The notes: a model not told the origin generated them from the letters alone. Numbered from the stretch's first letter, positions 21,558 to 35,100 are shown. The stretch: DNA of 64,000 nt from Deuterostichococcus epilithicus (GCA_033439295.1 JAVTLE010000016.1:620001-684000), one strand, 5' to 3'. Numbers and translations are program-made.

Positions 21558-22660
21558 ATGGGTCTCTCAAACCCAGTAACCTCTGACAGTAACACAGCAT
21601 CTCCTTCTCAGCCCTTTGATGAAGCGGCTGCATATGCGCAGCAGCAGCGCGAGGAGGCCGCACTAGCGAATTCTGGACAGCAGAACGGTGCGGCAGCCGT
21701 GCCCGACCAGTCCTCGAACGCATCAGGCACAGATCTGGCTGGGGCTTCCAAGACCTCCCAGCCAGCAGTGGAACCGCAGCACCAGCAAGCGGCTCAGCCG
21801 CAGACGCATTATCAGCCGCCGCCGCAGCACGCGCAGCCGGTTGGGCAGCAATCCTTCACTCAACCGGTGACTGGAGTTCCAATCCGGTGAGGCCTGGGAC
21901 TTTCCGACCAACACAACGTGGCCACCGCACACCTAACCACCGTGTTCGAGATCTGCAGTGACGTTTGTGCGCCGTCTGCTCACACGGGGTGAGATCCTAC
22001 GTAACTTCACTTTGCGCAGGGGCCCAGCGGCACAGCCGGCGCCGCAACATGTTATCATTGGATACCAGCTGGTTCGGGCTGACGTGCGCCTTCCGGCTGC
22101 TCCTCACATTCTGCTACCACATGATGTTGTCTCCTGTGCTGATGCTGATCAGCTGCGGCTGCTGACAAGACGCTGCGGCACGCACTGGGACATTGCGCCT
22201 CCGCTGCGGTGCTGAGACCCTGAGCTCGCTGCCTTCGCGCTGACGCGCTGTACCTTGCACGCCCATATAGGAGGCCTGCTCGTGCGACCTGCGACTGGAG
22301 GGGTGGCTCTCGGTGTTCCTCCTCCTTATCATCTTCCCGCCCATTGCATGGATTCCGTGCTTCATCCCGGATTGTTTCCAGGTGTGTTTCGTGCCAATGT
22401 TTTGTTATTATCATTGTTATTGTTGAGCCTTCGACCCAGTGACCGTGGCCTGCATGAAGTCAACTGCTGAACACAATCAAGCCTCATGTTCACTCATGCA
22501 CCTCAAAGTGGGCTTGGTGCACCCGCTGTGTCACATATCTGACCCTGATCGCCCTCGTGTCTCGCTGCAGACATACCAGGTGCCCATCTATGGACCACCG
22601 GGATCAATGCCGCCCGGCGTGCCGGTGGGCGTGCCGGTGGGCGTGGCATATCGCTATTGA
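21558..22660 (+). CDS. Small Gln/Pro-rich protein with one Cys-flanked membrane segment, function unknown
   Basis: Exons 21558-21886, from 22020 (ending at 22072 or 22081), 22271-22381 and 22571-22660, all in phase; about 195 residues. The first 110 residues are polar and rich in Gln, Pro and Ser (QQREEAALANSGQQNGAA, PQTHYQPPPQHAQP) and look disordered. Then come HVIIGYQL, a Cys pair (EACSCDLRLEG), one strong hydrophobic helix (WLSVFLLLIIFPPIAWIPCF) with Cys and Pro at its far end, and a short tail with a VPVG repeat ending VAYRY. The layout resembles small tail-anchored or Cys-hairpin membrane proteins with a disordered cytosolic arm. I do not recognise the family. Confidence 0.65.
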
Positions 22661-23268
22661 GGCAGGCGCCACTACGTGGTTCGCATGTGCGTTAACGAGC
22701 TCTTCAAGTGAAGGGATGGGGGGTTGAGACTTAAGGGTCTGCTGACCGGCAGAGCGACCAGGATTTCATGGATGCGGCTTTTACAGCTGAGCGAGGTCAG
22801 CTTCGCTTTGAGCACTTGCGATGGCGTCTAGCACGCCGCAAGGCCCTCTGTCTGATATCCTGTTGTTTCACATGTCAATGTCGGGTTCACAAGTCCTCTT
22901 CTAGCACCAGCGAACCTGATTTGGGCGTCGTTCGCAATGCCGTTGCACAATGCTCGTTTGGTTCTTGCCGAGTTTGTGATTCAAAATTTACATCTGTACA
23001 CAACATCGCCATAGTCCGATACTTCATCACCACAATGCAGCCTCTGCTGCCCCACGCCAGTGAAGGTTAGCTGTCGAAATCCTCGCTGTTGAAATCCTTG
23101 CTATTCATGCACATCCCTTGCGCCAGTGCTCCTCCTGCCGACCGGTAAGGGTACTTCCAGAGCACACCGCAACTCCAGCCAAGATCATGTCAAGCCGCCC
23201 GCAAGAACCCCCTGCAACACACCGCTGCCAGCCCTGCTGTGGGGCTCCTACTCCGCCGCCAGCTGCCG
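22661..23268. other. Intergenic region between convergent genes
   Basis: About 600 bp between the stop of the membrane protein gene and the stop of GT61-B on the other strand. No gene seen. Confidence 0.5.
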
Positions 23269-26200
23269 TCACCGATCATCGTTGTCAGAGTAGTGCGGCG
23301 CCTCTTCCGCCGTCAGCGTGCGCTCATAGCCCGGCTTGCCTGACGCGGCATCCGCCAGCACCTGTGTGGGCAACGAACATACAGCACAAGTTTGCGTGCG
23401 CCACCTGCTGTGGCTCTGCCAGATGCGGCAATGCATCTTGAAAGCACTGGACGCCATGCAGAAGCGATTGCAACTGTGGAACACTGAACATGGTCACCGC
23501 AGTGGGCGTACTCAAGCAGAACACTCCTGCGCAGTGTGTTGCTTGACGTTTCTTGAGGCAGCCACCTACTGCCCGCAGCGCGTCTGACGCAGCAGGGCAG
23601 GACGCCCACCTTTGCCAGCTTGGTCCAGTCGACGATGGTGTTGCGGTCCCGTGGCGAGCCTGCGGCGCAGCAACATCAGTAGAGCCGGCGGAGAAGCATG
23701 CACGCCCAGCAGCAGCCGAAACTCATTCGCCACACAGGCCCAAGCCTTCTGTGCAGTGTGCAGCAGGAGTGATAGAGCAAGGCTACATACCACAAGGTGC
23801 AATGTGAAAGGTTGCAGGCTGGCGGCACAAAGGAGCGAAACCCGGCCGACAGGCACCAAGGCACTAAGCAGCTGATTGAAGGCCGCACCGGGTCCGCGCT
23901 TCTCCCAGTCACCGGCCTGCCAGTTCAGGTCGCTGGTGTGCAGGTAGAAGAAGCGCACCACCTTCTCGATGTTGTACGTCGTCTGGCTGTAGTGGTTGGG
24001 CCACCAGCCTGCACAGTGGCGACGTCTCAGCCGCAAGGCCTTGAAGCACAACCAGGGCGCAGACGGAAGGTTCCAATGCAGGTGCTGTTCCCACCCCTTC
24101 GTTCCCGAAGGCCTGAGTTGCGTCGTAAGACTTCCAGGCGGGTGAGCGCCAGCTAAGCGATGCCATATCGGCACTGCAAAGCCTGGTGTGCGCATGCGGG
24201 GCGGCGTGCGAGCTCGCCCCAAGAGCTTGCGGAATGTCGCGCACCTTCGAACTTGTGGGGCCGGATCTCTAACAGCGCCGAGCCCGGCCTCATGAGGAAG
24301 CCGAAGATGAGCGGCGCGCCATGCAGCCCCACCTACGTGTTCACAGCCGCGGCGGTGTCAGCAATTAGGGAGCATGCAACCCCACCTGCGGAGTCACTGG
24401 GGCCAGCTGTGTCAAGAATCCAGCATCAGTGCTCTGTGGCGGCAGCACCACGCTCTGAAGCACGGCCCTTGCGGCTGTCTTGTGACAGTAGCAACCTGCG
24501 CCATCCTTCCTTTGCTATGCGATATCATATACAATCGATCATGTGCAAATGACACTGCTACCGAGAGAATTCCCAAGCTGCGGAGCCCGGCTCCGGGCTC
24601 GACAAGCACTGAGCATGGACTTGTTGTTGGTGCACAGCTTCCAAGCCTGCTAAAGCCCAGCCGCCATCAGTCTCGATGGTTGTACCCCAAAGCCTGGCAG
24701 CACTGCCAGCTGCCGTCTGCTTCTCCAGCAGGCTGACAGCTTGCCCGACAGAGAGAGCCATCCGTACAGCGCGCCACCTGTGATGTGGGTGCGCTGCAGC
24801 GCTGCCAGGTGTGCCAAAAAGTGTCAAAAGGTACACAAAAGAACCATGCAATCGGCGCACCATGATGTGGGCGCGCTGCAGCGCCGCCAGGTCCTCCAGA
24901 AACGACCCATCCTGGAACTCTATGGTGCGGCAGCGCGCAGACCTGTAGCCGCCAACGCCCGGCGCCCAGGCGTTGCACGCTGCCAGCACCTGCTCCATGT
25001 TCAGCAGCCGCCGCGAGCCGTGCGGCCGGTAGATGATCAGGATCTGCGGTGGAATTGCGTGAGCCTGTGGTCAGGGGCCTTAGGAAATTGGCATCCAACT
25101 CCAAATTCACTGGGCTTGCTGGAGATACATTTGAAGCAGTCAGCGGCTGCTCCATGTTCAGCAGCTATTGCGAGATGTGTACTGATGAGGAAAGCAGAAC
25201 TCCAGAGAGGGAGTCTGCGTCAGAGGTTTGCCGAGCTGCCAGCCTCCGGCCTTTTACAGAATATTAGGGTTTTGGAATGCAATGCGCGCAAAGCAAGGAA
25301 GCTTAAAGAAGCAGCGGCAGAACTGGAAGCCGGCTTGCGAAGGTGTGATTGCAGACGCACCTCCAGCACGTCCTTGGCGGCGTGCTGCTTGAAGCGCTGT
25401 GGGTAGCGCTGCCGGTAAAAGTTCACTACTAGTTGCCCCAGGGCAGCAGGCCGCATGGCGGCCCTACAGGTGGCAAGGAAAGGACAGTAGCCTCTGTGAG
25501 GCGACATACAACGCAACAGCACCTGGAAGCAAGCTAAATGCGGCCGAGGCTCTGACTGCAGCCCAATCACACAGCTAAAGTGCATGCAGCCCTGAATGAT
25601 GCAGCACGGCCTGTCACCCGCAGGTCGATACAAACTGTGTGGCGTCTCTCTCCCAGCCGCGACATATAGTGAAACGCGCCAGCAGGCACCGAGCCTGACC
25701 TGCGGCAATCCGGGATGTATTCACTTTTGGGGCCATTCGGATAGGGCTTCACGGACCTGTAGTCCTCGTTGGAGATGCCGCGCGGCGGGCTCATGTTGTT
25801 GTGCAGCGCGCACAACATGACACGGCGGAAACAGCGGCTGCGCTCCGGCGCCGCCGCATGCCGCCGCGCCGACAGCTCGTGGAGCTCCTCTGCCTGCAGG
25901 CGCCACCAGGGTTTCAAGAGGCTATGCCCTCCAGTACACAAGCGGGGAGCAGCCCGGAGGACACTATCAGCTCCAATCGCCTCGAGGCAGATCCGAATTT
26001 AGGCTCCAGGACGCACAGATTGGCGGGCTGCTATGCTGTCGGCGACCCAGGTCTGCGGCCTTGGCGCATGTGACCGATGCTGGTCAGGACCCGCTACATG
26101 CGAAATTTGGAGCGCCCCAGATTCCTCAAACCACATGTGCAAAATGGACACGTGTTCAGGTAAGCCTCGCCGACGGAACGTGAGCAAGATGCGGTGCATG

Positions 26201-28058
26201 CCTCACCGGGCGCTGTGAGAAGGGGAACAGCAGCCAGTGGTAGAAGTCGGGAAGCTGGAAGCCATCGGTGACTGGTGTCAGCTTGGCAGACCGGTCCAGC
26301 AGCAGCGGCGCCACGGAGCCGGCAGCGGTCATCTTCCAGAGCGGCTCCAGGGTGTCTGTCAAAAATTCGCCCACGTTCATGTACCTGCAGCACAAAGGGG
26401 TTTTGACTCCAGGGTGAGGAGATCGTTTGTGAAAATCTTTAATGACGGTGGTGCACATCTTCCACAGCGGCTTCAGGGTGTCCGTCCGATATGCCCCCAT
26501 GTTCATGCACCTGCGAGAAACAGAGGGGCGCATGTTGAGCGGAAATGACAAGAACAAACCAGTAGCCGTCATCTTCCACAGGGCTTGGGGGTGTCCATCG
26601 GGAACCTGCCCACCTCCTGTGGCTGGGAAGCAGGGGGTAACGCAACCGTCCACAGCGGGCAAGTGAACAGTGGTGGGATGGGTGGACTGATGAGGGACTG
26701 CGCCTCTTTGAGCCCCTGCTCCCACCTCAGCACACCTGACTGGACCCGGAGGGTGGGGGGGAGGGGAGGGGGGGGGTTCTGNNCNCTGCGCTGTCTGCCT
26801 CTGCGACTCAGCACGCCTGTACTTATCTGGGGTGGAGGGCATCGCATGCAAGCAAGAGTGCGGCTCCCAGCGCCTGGGGGTTTGCTGCATCACCAACTCT
26901 TCTCTGCAGCTCCCTCTGAAGAGGTTCCCAGCGGCTCGTGTGGACACGGCTGTGTCCAATTGGCGCACCAGTAGGGCCAGAAGACGACGGGCACGGTGCA
27001 GCGCGAGAATCGGGGCGCCGCGACGTCGGGCTGCTCCTGGCGCAGCGCCGCCGGCCGGAAGCGCGGCTGCGGCTGGCAGTAGTGTATCTCGTACGGGCCC
27101 TGTGGCGCGCAGGGTTTAGATGTTGTGCAAGGGTTGAAGTGGTTTGTTTGACGCTTGCCCAGGCAAATCTCCGGCAAGACCTCGTCGGGAACGCCGGGCA
27201 TCTGCAGGGACAGTAACTGTGCTGCTTGCAGGCAAACGTGTGCTGTTCAAGCGGCACACACACTCCCACGAGTCAGAATTGCGCCAGCATGGCCGCCAGC
27301 AGCCTGCAGTTGGCACCTGCAGCGCATCTGGGTGACCCGGCAAGGCGGTTGGCGCGTTGTCAAAGCGCCACGCCACTTCGCTGAAATTGCCCGCGCCCGG
27401 CTGATGGTGTGGCGCCCAGCTGATGAAGCGCCCCTGCGTGGATGCACGGCGCGTTTGCCGTCTCACGAGTGCGGCGGTCCTCTCTGCACACGGCCGCACG
27501 ACCAGAGTTGCAAAGTCGGCGCATGGGTGATGCACTGCTGCCCTCCCTCCATTACAACACCGGCCCCGAGGCGAAACCTGCAGCATCCGCTGCTCTACCG
27601 GGTACCTGATCGATGCACAGATCGGTCTCGATGTGGCAGCGGTGCACGCCCAGGCTGGTCTCGTTGATCGCCGGCGGCTGACACCCTGGCGCATCCCACT
27701 CGTCTGCGAACCCGCATCTCGGCATCACAGCACCACCGCAGCAGCATGTCCTCGTGAATGTTCACTGGTATCATGCGTGACTGCATTGCCCATTGCTCGA
27801 CGCAGCGACTGCCAGCCAAGTTGGGCGCCTAAATTGCCTCGATGTTGGCAGGATACGCATTTGGCACATGCAACGGTCACCTGTGGTGTCTGGCCTGGCT
27901 GTGGGTGTGCCCTGGAGCGCAGCCGCCGTGTCCACGCTGCCGCCGCACGTGCCACCTCCGCCTGCACCGCCCCGCAGGAAGAAGTGCTGCACGAAAGCCG
28001 TCAGCAGCGCAGCGGCGGCGGCGGCCGCTACGCCACCGCACCTGCCGCGGCCGCGCAT
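23269..28058 (-). CDS. GT61-family glycosyltransferase B, type II membrane protein
   Basis: The first ATG in frame is 28056-28058, followed by a basic stretch and a signal anchor (GGVAAAAAAALLTAFVQHFF). Exons 27881-28058, 27606-27703 (98 bp) and 27317-27433 (117 bp) match copy A in length, phase and protein (LCIDQ; ISWAPHHQPGAGNFSE). Further exons include EQPDVAAPRFSRCTVPVVFW (about 27000), DGFQLPDFYHWLLFPFSQRP (about 26240), RRCFRRV-type text SRCFRRVMLCALHNNMSPP (about 25830), YRPHGSRRLLNMEQVLAACN (about 25000) and the GT61 signature VGLHGAPLIFGFLMRPGS (about 24320). The C-terminal part has TYNIEKVVRFFYLHTSDLNW (about 23960), RDRNTIVDWTKLAK and a final exon ending at stop 23269. It probably transfers a sugar to secreted glycans in the Golgi. 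It keeps the HG motif that copy A lost, so it is the better candidate for an active enzyme. Confidence 0.8.
24770..24892 (-). repeat. Duplicated exon end and donor site in GT61-B
   Basis: The exon end coding for LAALQRAHIM and its GTGCGC donor (24851-24892) is repeated at 24770-24810 as LAALQRTHIT followed by GTGGCG, about 82 bp downstream on the minus strand, now in the intron. Confidence 0.8.
24990..25174 (-). repeat. Duplicated fragment of the LLNMEQ exon in GT61-B
   Basis: A 19-base identical core, CTGCTCCATGTTCAGCAGC, occurs at 24990 and 25148, with similarity continuing a few bases (CGCGAG against TGCGAG). One copy is in the exon and the other in the neighbouring intron. Confidence 0.8.
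26325..26630 (-). repeat. Tandem triplication of a splice acceptor plus exon start in GT61-B
   Basis: On the minus strand three units about 120 bp apart read MNVGEFLTDTLEPLWKM (26325-26385), MNMGAYRTDTLKPLWKM (26450-26512) and a more worn VPDGHPQALWKM (26570-26620). The first two are preceded by CAG|GTACATG or CAG|GTGCATG. Only the most downstream unit continues into the long exon ending SQRP. The others look like extra, perhaps unused, exon starts. Confidence 0.85.
26782..26785. other. Ambiguous bases in a GT61-B intron
   Basis: Three N positions after a G-rich run (from about 26750). They lie outside the exons I can define. Confidence 0.9.
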
Positions 28059-29124
28059 GCGGCGTGGGTGATGTGCCGCCGCCAAACGGCGGTCATGCAG
28101 CGGCCCGCCTCGCCGCTGCGGTGCCCATCAGCAGCGGCTGGCCGCTGCACTTCCCGCTCTGGCTGGTGCTGTCCTAAGTGCACCGTCGCTCGGCGGCGTC
28201 AGCACTGTACCGCTGATGCTCTAAGTGCTGATCGCTCAGTTTTGCGTCCCGGACGCAGACGCGCTGTGCGCCTATCCACTTTCAATCCTGTTCGAGACGC
28301 GCTGCCGTGGATAGCCGTGGAGAATGGAGCTGTGTGCGTCAAGGTGACAAGTGAACGTGGCGGGTCCACAACACTGTGAATCGGCGGAGCGCAAGGCGCC
28401 GAGAAGAGACGCGGCGATTTCGAGCCCTTGCGTTCACCAGTGTTACAGCGTCCCTCGGATCGACAGCGCTTGACGACGCTGCAGCGCTGGCTGTGCCAGC
28501 TCAGCTGATCGCTGATGCCAGGCGCAAGAATGCGGCTTCGAATTTCTTGTGTTACGGCATTTGCTTCACCTGTGCATTACGAAGAAGGGTTGTGAGAACG
28601 GTCATGCAAAGGGTTTGCGTTGGCTTTCAGGTTTCAGCGCTGCCAATGCACGTGACTGAAGCTTGCACAGAACCAGTTCGTTGCACCCCGTGCCAAGCAA
28701 AAATGTGATTTTTCGAATGCAAATGCAAGCATTCTTCTGCAGTTGGGCTTGTGCTAAGATATCTTGGTGGGTAGCGATTACCATCCCGTACGTGCCTGTC
28801 ACCGAAGGCTTCTTGAGCTCACAAAGAAGCCCAGGCCGACCTTTAGCTTGTGGCACCAGGTGTAATACTGTCTGGCAGTGCCCTAAAGATTTGACACTGC
28901 TCGATGCCGTTTCTGTATCGATCAGCCGACCTGCGGCGGCGGCCTGCGGCAAGTAATTTGGGCCGCCGACTCGTCACCGGTTCGTGATCGCCCTTTGAAC
29001 AGCCCTGCTGCGCAAAGGGCATTGGATGTGTTCTCAGACGCTGCGGACGTTCTCCCATGTGTCAGCGGCAGCGTGTCGGTCACGAACATAGCCGCACGAG
29101 CACAGCAGACTACATCTGGTGCCA
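28059..29124. other. Divergent intergenic region between GT61-B and the exostosin gene
   Basis: About 1.07 kb holding the upstream regions of both genes. The middle (about 28600-28780) is less GC-rich. No coding frame with splice support and no obvious regulatory motif. Confidence 0.5.
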
Positions 29125-32100
29125 ATGGATGCCCTACGGGCGCGCTCCGGCCCCAGGAGGCGGCGCTTCCGAAATCCCGCGTGCCTGGCGGCGCTGGTGG
29201 TGGCGGTCGGGCTGACGGCCTTCTTATTGGTCGCTAACCTCGTCTGGACCGCCGCTGCGGGGTCTGAGGCGCCGTCGCTGCTTAGCCTGGTGCGTGCGAA
29301 CACGGAAGGACACACGCACACTATTTGCTCAAAAGATGATGGCAATGCGCTGACGCAGATGCAGTCATTTCAGCCCCACAAAATGAGTCAACTGTCCATC
29401 AACACAAGGACGCAATGACACGTTTGCGGCACGGCACCACGGTTCATCGTTCAGGCAGTTGCACACGGTTGCCGACACCATGAGGCATGCCAGCCCCTTT
29501 GAGCCCTCGACGTGCAGCTCAACAGCTACTTGAACTTCCTGCCGGCTGGGTACGGCGGCTCGAGGCACCACGCCAGTGGCGCCTCGGCGGTCGTGGCGCG
29601 TGAGGCCCTGGAGACGCTTACAGCGGCGCTTGCAAAGGACGGCGGCAGCGGCGGCAACGGCGGCAGCGGCGGCGCCGGCGCGGCGCAGCACCTGCAGTTT
29701 CTGCGGGTGAGTAGACTTTGGTGGAGCAGGGCCAGGTAGCGTGGTAGTCCCTACTGCACAGCCGCTGTCCAGCTGCTCGACGCTTCCAGTGCTGGCACGC
29801 AGAGCGAGCGGCGGCGCAGGTGCCTTCATTCTCATTGGGAGCCATATCCACAGTCGCCTGGTCAGGGTCGACGGGGAACTGGTGTGTGCATTATGAACAT
29901 CATTTGCTTAACCTTGTGGAACACCAACTGGAGCGGACAACTTCACCCACACCTGGAGCGTTTGAGGAGATCTCGGAGTGTGCAGTGCTTGAGAGGGTGC
30001 ACATTCCCTGCCGCTGCAGGACCTCGTGGACAGCCAGCAGCATCAGGAGGATGCAAAAGCACGACTGACGGCGGACGCCCGGCAGCCCGGCGCGTCATCG
30101 GGTGCCACCACTGGGTCATCAGGTACTTGGCCACTGACATTTGGGCTCGCTACAAGGCCTGCCCTTCGGAGCTGCATGTCGTCAGGGCACGCATCTGCGA
30201 TGGCACCTTCACAGCCGGCCTGCGGTGCTGGCCTCGATTGCCGTCTGCCTGTCCGATGCTCGAGCAAGCCATGTCAGGCACTCACACCGAGGAACAAGAC
30301 ACTGGCCCTGAAGCCAGTGCCAGATCTTCCCAGGCGTGTTCATGTGTTTGAGCCGCGCTCTTGCAACTAGGGATAACCTAGCACCAGCTCCGATTCCTGC
30401 AGTCAGCACCGAGGGCGGCTTCGCCTCGATGTTCGGCTGGCTGACGGGCGGCGGGAGCGACGGCGACTCCGGCGCTGCCAGTGGCGCTAGCTCCGGCGGT
30501 GACCAGCTTTCTACAGGGACAGCCCGGCTGCCAAAGGTACTTGTTATAAGACCCCCTGAGCACGGCTACAAATCCTGTGTGTTCCTTCGAGGCAAACAGC
30601 CATTGCGCGCTATGAGGGGTTCAGTGGTTAGAAATGCACAGCTGGAAGTCAAGACGACAGAACAAAGCAGACGCGCATGCCTCGTCTTTGCAGTACTCTG
30701 CAGCAGATCAGCGTCAGGGCACTCGGCACATGCGGCGCAGGTGCTGCCGCCAGATGTGGCAGCGCGGTGCGAGGGCACCATCGGTGGCTGGTGCGGGCGC
30801 TACCTGCTGCAGGAAGAGATTCCCACCAAGGCAAGTGCCAGCCTCCACATCTGGTCCTGGCCATCTTCCAAGGCCTTGACGGAAGCCGCTGACGAGCTGC
30901 ACAGCTGCCAGCAGTGCAAGTCGAGTCTGTGGATGCTCCGGCCACGCGAATCCGACGAATCGACACCTAGGGCAATTGCCCCTGGTCTCGCCAGCGCAAG
31001 CTTTGCTGAGATGGACGCAAAAGGGTACAATAGAAGCTGCGCGACATCTTCTCACTTCTCGCTCCGCAGCCGCCACCGCGCGGCAGCCTGCAGTGCGCGC
31101 ACAACTGCAACGGCGTCGGCAACTGCCACGCCGGCTTCGGCTACTGCCAGTGTCCTGCAGGCGCGACCTCCTTGGCTCTTGAGCGCCTGGTCACCGGCCG
31201 CCATCCCCTCCAACTGCATTTCGGCGACCCACGGCAGGATGCAAGCGCGTTGGCTGTCTGTCTGCACAGCGCCCTGCCAGGCTCCGAGACCGCCCGGCAT
31301 GCTGCCATGTGGCGTGGCCCGTCAGGAACCCTGAAGCCTGTTTCCCGGTGGCCCACTGCAGGGTGGACTGGGCCGGACTGCATGACGCGGCAGCGGCGGC
31401 CGTGCACCAATGGCGTGCGCGGCGAGGGGTGGGCGCCGCGGGAGAACCCGCCCACTCTGTCGGAGGGCGGCTGGATGGCCTCACGCTGCGCAGGCATGGC
31501 ACCCTGAATCACCCGCCCACCCATACCGGCACACGGGTCCCTACCGGAAACTTGCAGCTACGGGCATTGAGCGCGGGTCGCTCCATGCAGGAGGGTCATC
31601 CACTGCAGCCGTCATGGGAGCAGGGTCTTGTCGCACCCAGCAGAGCTTAAGCCCTCATATGAGGAAGGAGCTTGGGCGCCTGGCTGCAGGCGTGTGCGAC
31701 GACGACATTGCGGCATGCTACTGCGCCGGCGACAAGTACGGGCGCATCCCCGCGCCCGAGGGGTCGCCGCCTGGCACGCCCCCCGTGCGCCGCGGCCGCC
31801 CCATGATCCTGGAGGCCTGCATGCCCATGTATGGTGAGCTAGACCCTGAAACTTCCTCTTCAGGCTGCAGGTCCAGTATGGCTAGCATGAGGTTCGCTGC
31901 TCCCTGCCCTCACGACCCTGTGGAATGTTGCACGCCGCTGCAACCGTGCAACATCCGCAGGGTGTATTCTTTCGCCCAGAGCCCTCTGCATGTGCCCCCA
32001 GGTGAGGACGGAAAAAGGAACAACTGGGGCCACGTGGAGAACCACCTCATCCTGGGTGGCGACGGCTGGTGCAACGCAGACAGGCCGGAGCACAGGTGCG

Positions 32101-35100
32101 GGTGCTGCCCGTCGCAGCTCAAATTTGCGGTGCACAAGTTCATCTCGAATCCGCCGCAGCTGAACTTTACTTTGCTGCGCAATGCACAAGGAGGTAGTTT
32201 GCAAGGTCTCCTGCACTGCTGCGAGCGCTTCACATTGCTGATTCCACAGGTGCCCATGCCACCTGGATGGCATGACTGGCGATTTCTGCGATCAGGTGCG
32301 CTGCGCTGTCGCCAGCTCCCCGACCCTGTCACAGGTCCCTTCTGCGGTCGGCAGCCCGGCGGCAGCCGCGCCCTTGCACCCGCTGCGCTCAGAACTTACT
32401 GGGATCTCTTAGACTTTGTTGTTTCTGCTGCTGCTGCTGCTGCCACTGCTGCTGCTGCCGCGGCAGCTGTAGCCGCCGCTGCCGCAGCCGCCGCCTCCGC
32501 TGCGACTGCCACTTCTGCTGCTGAGGTGGCATCCATTCAAACTTCTGCCTCCTGGGCACAGGTGCACGAGGCGATGTGCATCAGCCAGTGCTCGGGGCAC
32601 GGGGAGTGCCACATCGGCTTCTGCAAGTGCCACGACGGCTGGTATGGCTCGGACTGCTCGCAGCGTGTGGCCGGGCTGCCGCACGAGCCAGGTGACAATC
32701 GAGCAGTGCTTCCTGCAGCGCTCTCTGTGATTGCACCAGGGATGGGAATTGTTTGAGGCCTTGAAACTTGCATGCAGATCTGGTGGCTGCTATGCCTGCT
32801 GTGTTTGCCAGGCAACAGGCATTGCAGGGTGGCATAACACGAGGGAGCCATCCCGACAGAGGACCCGTCCGACGCTGCACGGGACGCACGAGGGGCAGCA
32901 ACGATGATGGAAGGTCGAGAACCGATCGTAGGTACTCGGAAATGCCAGCACTCTGCCGCAGGCCTGCACGAGACGGAGCGGCCATGGCTCAACCCGCATG
33001 CGGCGCTGCCGCCGGCTGCGGCGGACCCACCGGCGGCGCCGGCACGCAAGCGCCCGCTCATTTTCGTGCACGAGCTGCCTGCGGACTACAACACCCGCAT
33101 GCTGCAGTACCGCGTGCAGCACAAGTCCTGCGTACACAGGTGGGAGCTGTGCTTGCGAGCTGCTCTGCGAAGACCAAAGGCTGAAGCGGCCAACGCGCAG
33201 ATGGATGCGCGCCGCGTCGCTTGAAGAGCCTGCACCCCCAATTCAAATGATCCGGAAGAGGAACGACCACCATTGAGCAAATGCTCAGCAGTTGGCAGTT
33301 GTTCAAGCTCAACGTTGTGCGCAGGCTTTTTGACGCCCAGAACAGCACGATGCACAACGGCGGCAACTACTTCCTGGAGACTGCGCTCCACGAGTACCTC
33401 CTGCAGGCAAGTGGCCTGTTCCGCCTGTTCCGTTCTCATGCCATCCGTGGTGGATGATCCGCAACAAAGGATAGGCGTCCTGGAGCAACATAGAACTGCG
33501 GCTGTCTTACGCATGTGTCGTCCAGTTCTGCATGGCTGCCAGGCTGCCGGGTGGAATTGAGCGCCACAGCCGTGCCGCGGCCTTCCTGCGCCAAGGCTGC
33601 TGTGCGCGCTGCATCATCGCCCAGCTGCCTGGCAGTGGACGGCTCGGAAACCCCACTGCAATACGCCGGAGCATTCGAGTCCTGGTGGCCTGCAGAGCGA
33701 GCACCGCACCTACGACTGGGAGGAGGCGGATTACTTCTACGTGCCCGCCTACACCGGCTGCCTCATGCACCCCGTCTTCGGCTGGGCGGACCACCCCTGG
33801 TGGCACGGCCCCTCCTGTGCGCCCCCTCTGTGTCCTAGGGTTCCGAGATCGAATAACTTCATCGCATTCCAGCAGTGGGTGTGGGGACCGACGACATGAC
33901 TGCTGCTGTTCTCGCCAGTGCCATTGCTGCGCAAACAGTGGCGCCGTGCTGTTGCATCGTCGCGCAGGCCTGCCTGCGCCCGGTGGTGCCCAGCACATCG
34001 ATGCCCCGCTGGTTCTGGCGCAACCCCATCAGACACTGCCGCCCCCCTGACTCGTGCGGCGTGCTGCACGGTGGCAGGAGTAGTGACATACTTCAGACAA
34101 TACAGATCCAGAATCAAGCGTAAACGATTGTATATCATTCCTTGATTCTGCAACAGGGCTGCGCGTGTTCCACGGCACCAACCTGCTGCTGGAGGTCAAG
34201 CGCTGGATCGAGCGGGTGCACCCGGCCATCTGGGCGCGCCGTGGCGGCCGCGACCACATCTGGCTGCTCAACCACGACGAGGGCGCCTGCTGGGCGCCCT
34301 CGGAGATCTGGCAGGGTGTGATGCTGACACACTGGGGGCGCACCGACCCCGATCACGCCTCCATGACGGTGCGTGCGCTGGTCACGCCTTTGCGTTGCTC
34401 CGACCACGCCTTTGCATCGAAGAGGCAGTCGCATCTTGACCTAATCGCAACATCGCATCGCCGGCGGGGGAGCGGAAGCGCAATCTGCCGAAATGTGCCA
34501 CGCTGCAGCACCTTCCTGTGCCGCCACCATGCGATGCGGCCGCCTGGCTGCACGGAGCTGAGCGGCAGCGTCGCCAGCGGATCCGCAGCCTCCCGATCCC
34601 TGCCGGCGCAGCGACGCTGCGCCACCCCGGCTGCCGGCCCTTGCTCATCCAAGCAAGTTTTTCTGCTGCCTGCAACCCCGTGAGTGTCCCTGTGTGCCTG
34701 CCGACAGGCGTACCCGCCGGACAATTACACGGAGCCTTATATCCCGGGTGACCCAGCCTGGCAGAAGGACCCCGACGACTGGCGGGACTCGATCAAGGGG
34801 CACCCCTGCTTCGATCCTAAAAAGGTGCGCGACTGGTTCCCGCACCCCGCAAGCGCAAGCCCATCCCCTGGTGCACTGCCGGTGCGCATGCCTGAATGGT
34901 TCCCTGGCTTGGTCCATTGGCGCAGCGTGCCGGACAGCCTCGCAACATATCGACCACCCCGTGCAAGCTTCTGAGATATGCATCAAGGGACGCACACCAG
35001 CAGCTGGGGAAGCCAGGCTGCAGCATGAGATGTGAATGGCGGCTGGCAGCTCGAACGGGCCTCTGTGAGGTCGGCGCCTGCATTCAGCGTCCCTTGTCTG

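Noticed and set aside
32424-32525. Long open alanine frame through the CTG/CCG tract
   Set aside because: It arises from the trinucleotide repeat in every frame; the flanking EGF exons splice around it.
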